Below, in pieces: positions 6,612 to 6,919 of a DNA stretch of 6,919 nucleotides; the stretch's first letter is position 1; every line of letters starts with the position of its first letter. Source of the DNA: CAYGSN01 sp964352675 (GTDB taxonomy: Bacteria > Pseudomonadota > Alphaproteobacteria > Micavibrionales > Micavibrionaceae); NCBI GenBank assembly GCA_964352675.1, contig CAYGSN010000051.1, forward strand, positions 1 through 6,919, written 5' to 3'. The position numbers and the translations under genes were made by a program. The notes below the pieces were generated by a model that worked only from the letters and a program-made list of their open reading frames with translations, was not told the origin of the DNA and searched no databases.

Positions 6612-6919
6612 TTAAAGTTTTGGAATCGCAGCCACTGCGAGCTGATCCGCCCGCTCATTCTCCGGATGTCCGTCATGCCCCTTCACCCAATGAAAGCTTA
6701 CATGATGCCCCCGCACAAGTGCATCGATTTGCTCCCACAGATCCTGATTTTTGACGGGCTTCTTTCCGGCCGTCTTCCATCCGCGCGCTTTCCAGCCCTC
6801 CAGCCATTCATTCACGCCCTGCATCACATATTTGCTATCCGTGTAAACCTCAACCACCGACCGCTTCTTTAACGCCTCCAGCGCCTTGATCACCGCCATC
6901 ATCTCCATGCGGTTATTGG
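6612..6919 (-). CDS. rnhA: Ribonuclease HI (5' partial)
   Basis: Cleaves the RNA strand of RNA-DNA hybrids with divalent metal; removes R-loops and helps remove RNA primers. The reading frame continues past the ATG at 6908 to the window edge: the residues before it are N-N-R, giving the canonical NNRMEM, so the gene starts outside and roughly 44 N-terminal residues (including the first catalytic Asp, E. coli D10) are missing. Of the DEDD catalytic set, the visible members are the Glu of RMEM (E. coli E48), the Asp of YTDSKYV (D70), and the last Asp in GHDGHPENERAD (D134); the conserved His of VKGHDGH (H124) is also present. The C-terminus AVAAIPKL is normal, with no extra domain. After the stop there is a T-rich stretch (complement of 6592-6599) but no clear stem, so readthrough toward the next gene is possible. 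Confidence 0.97.
   Translation of the reverse strand, partial: NNRMEMMAVIKALEALKKRSVVEVYTDSKYVMQGVNEWLEGWKARGWKTAGKKPVKNQDLWEQIDALVRGHHVSFHWVKGHDGHPENERADQLAVAAIPKL

Overview
The window looks like an ordinary chromosomal stretch from a Gram-negative bacterium, most likely an alphaproteobacterium. Support comes from the MaeB/MgtE/class A PBP gene set, moderately GC-rich coding DNA, and a TTAA-N7-TTAA (CtrA-type) site next to a GANTC site in one intergenic region. The assignment is inference. No mobile element, CRISPR array, rRNA or tRNA was seen.

Layout. The left edge cuts into maeB (1-1782, +), the malic enzyme with a phosphotransacetylase-like C-terminal domain. It is followed by mgtE (1904-3301, +), a complete Mg2+ channel/transporter with N domain, two CBS domains and a five-helix pore domain. 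An A-rich gap (3302-3479) holds a terminator-like hairpin that reads correctly only on the minus strand, and a weak candidate 30-residue ORF. Next come a GNAT acetyltransferase (3480-4013, +) and, 24 nt on, a compact class A penicillin-binding protein of the PBP1A family (4038-6017, +). The PBP ends 9 nt from the end of a convergent 143-residue protein that I do not recognise (6027-6458, -). Upstream of that gene on the same strand, and cut by the right edge, is rnhA (6612-6919, -), ribonuclease HI.

How the parts relate. The plus-strand genes are housekeeping functions: C4/C3 carbon flux, magnesium import and cell-wall synthesis. Only the GNAT-PBP pair is close enough to suggest co-transcription. 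The most interesting spot is the 153-nt gap between rnhA and the unknown gene. It carries a perfect consensus DnaA box (TTATCCACA), an exact TTAA-N7-TTAA CtrA-type box and a GANTC methylation site abutting that box, all within about 54 bp. The unknown protein also has the only clear Shine-Dalgarno sequence in the window. This suggests, as inference, that the small unknown gene is under cell-cycle control. I found no convincing new multi-gene system.
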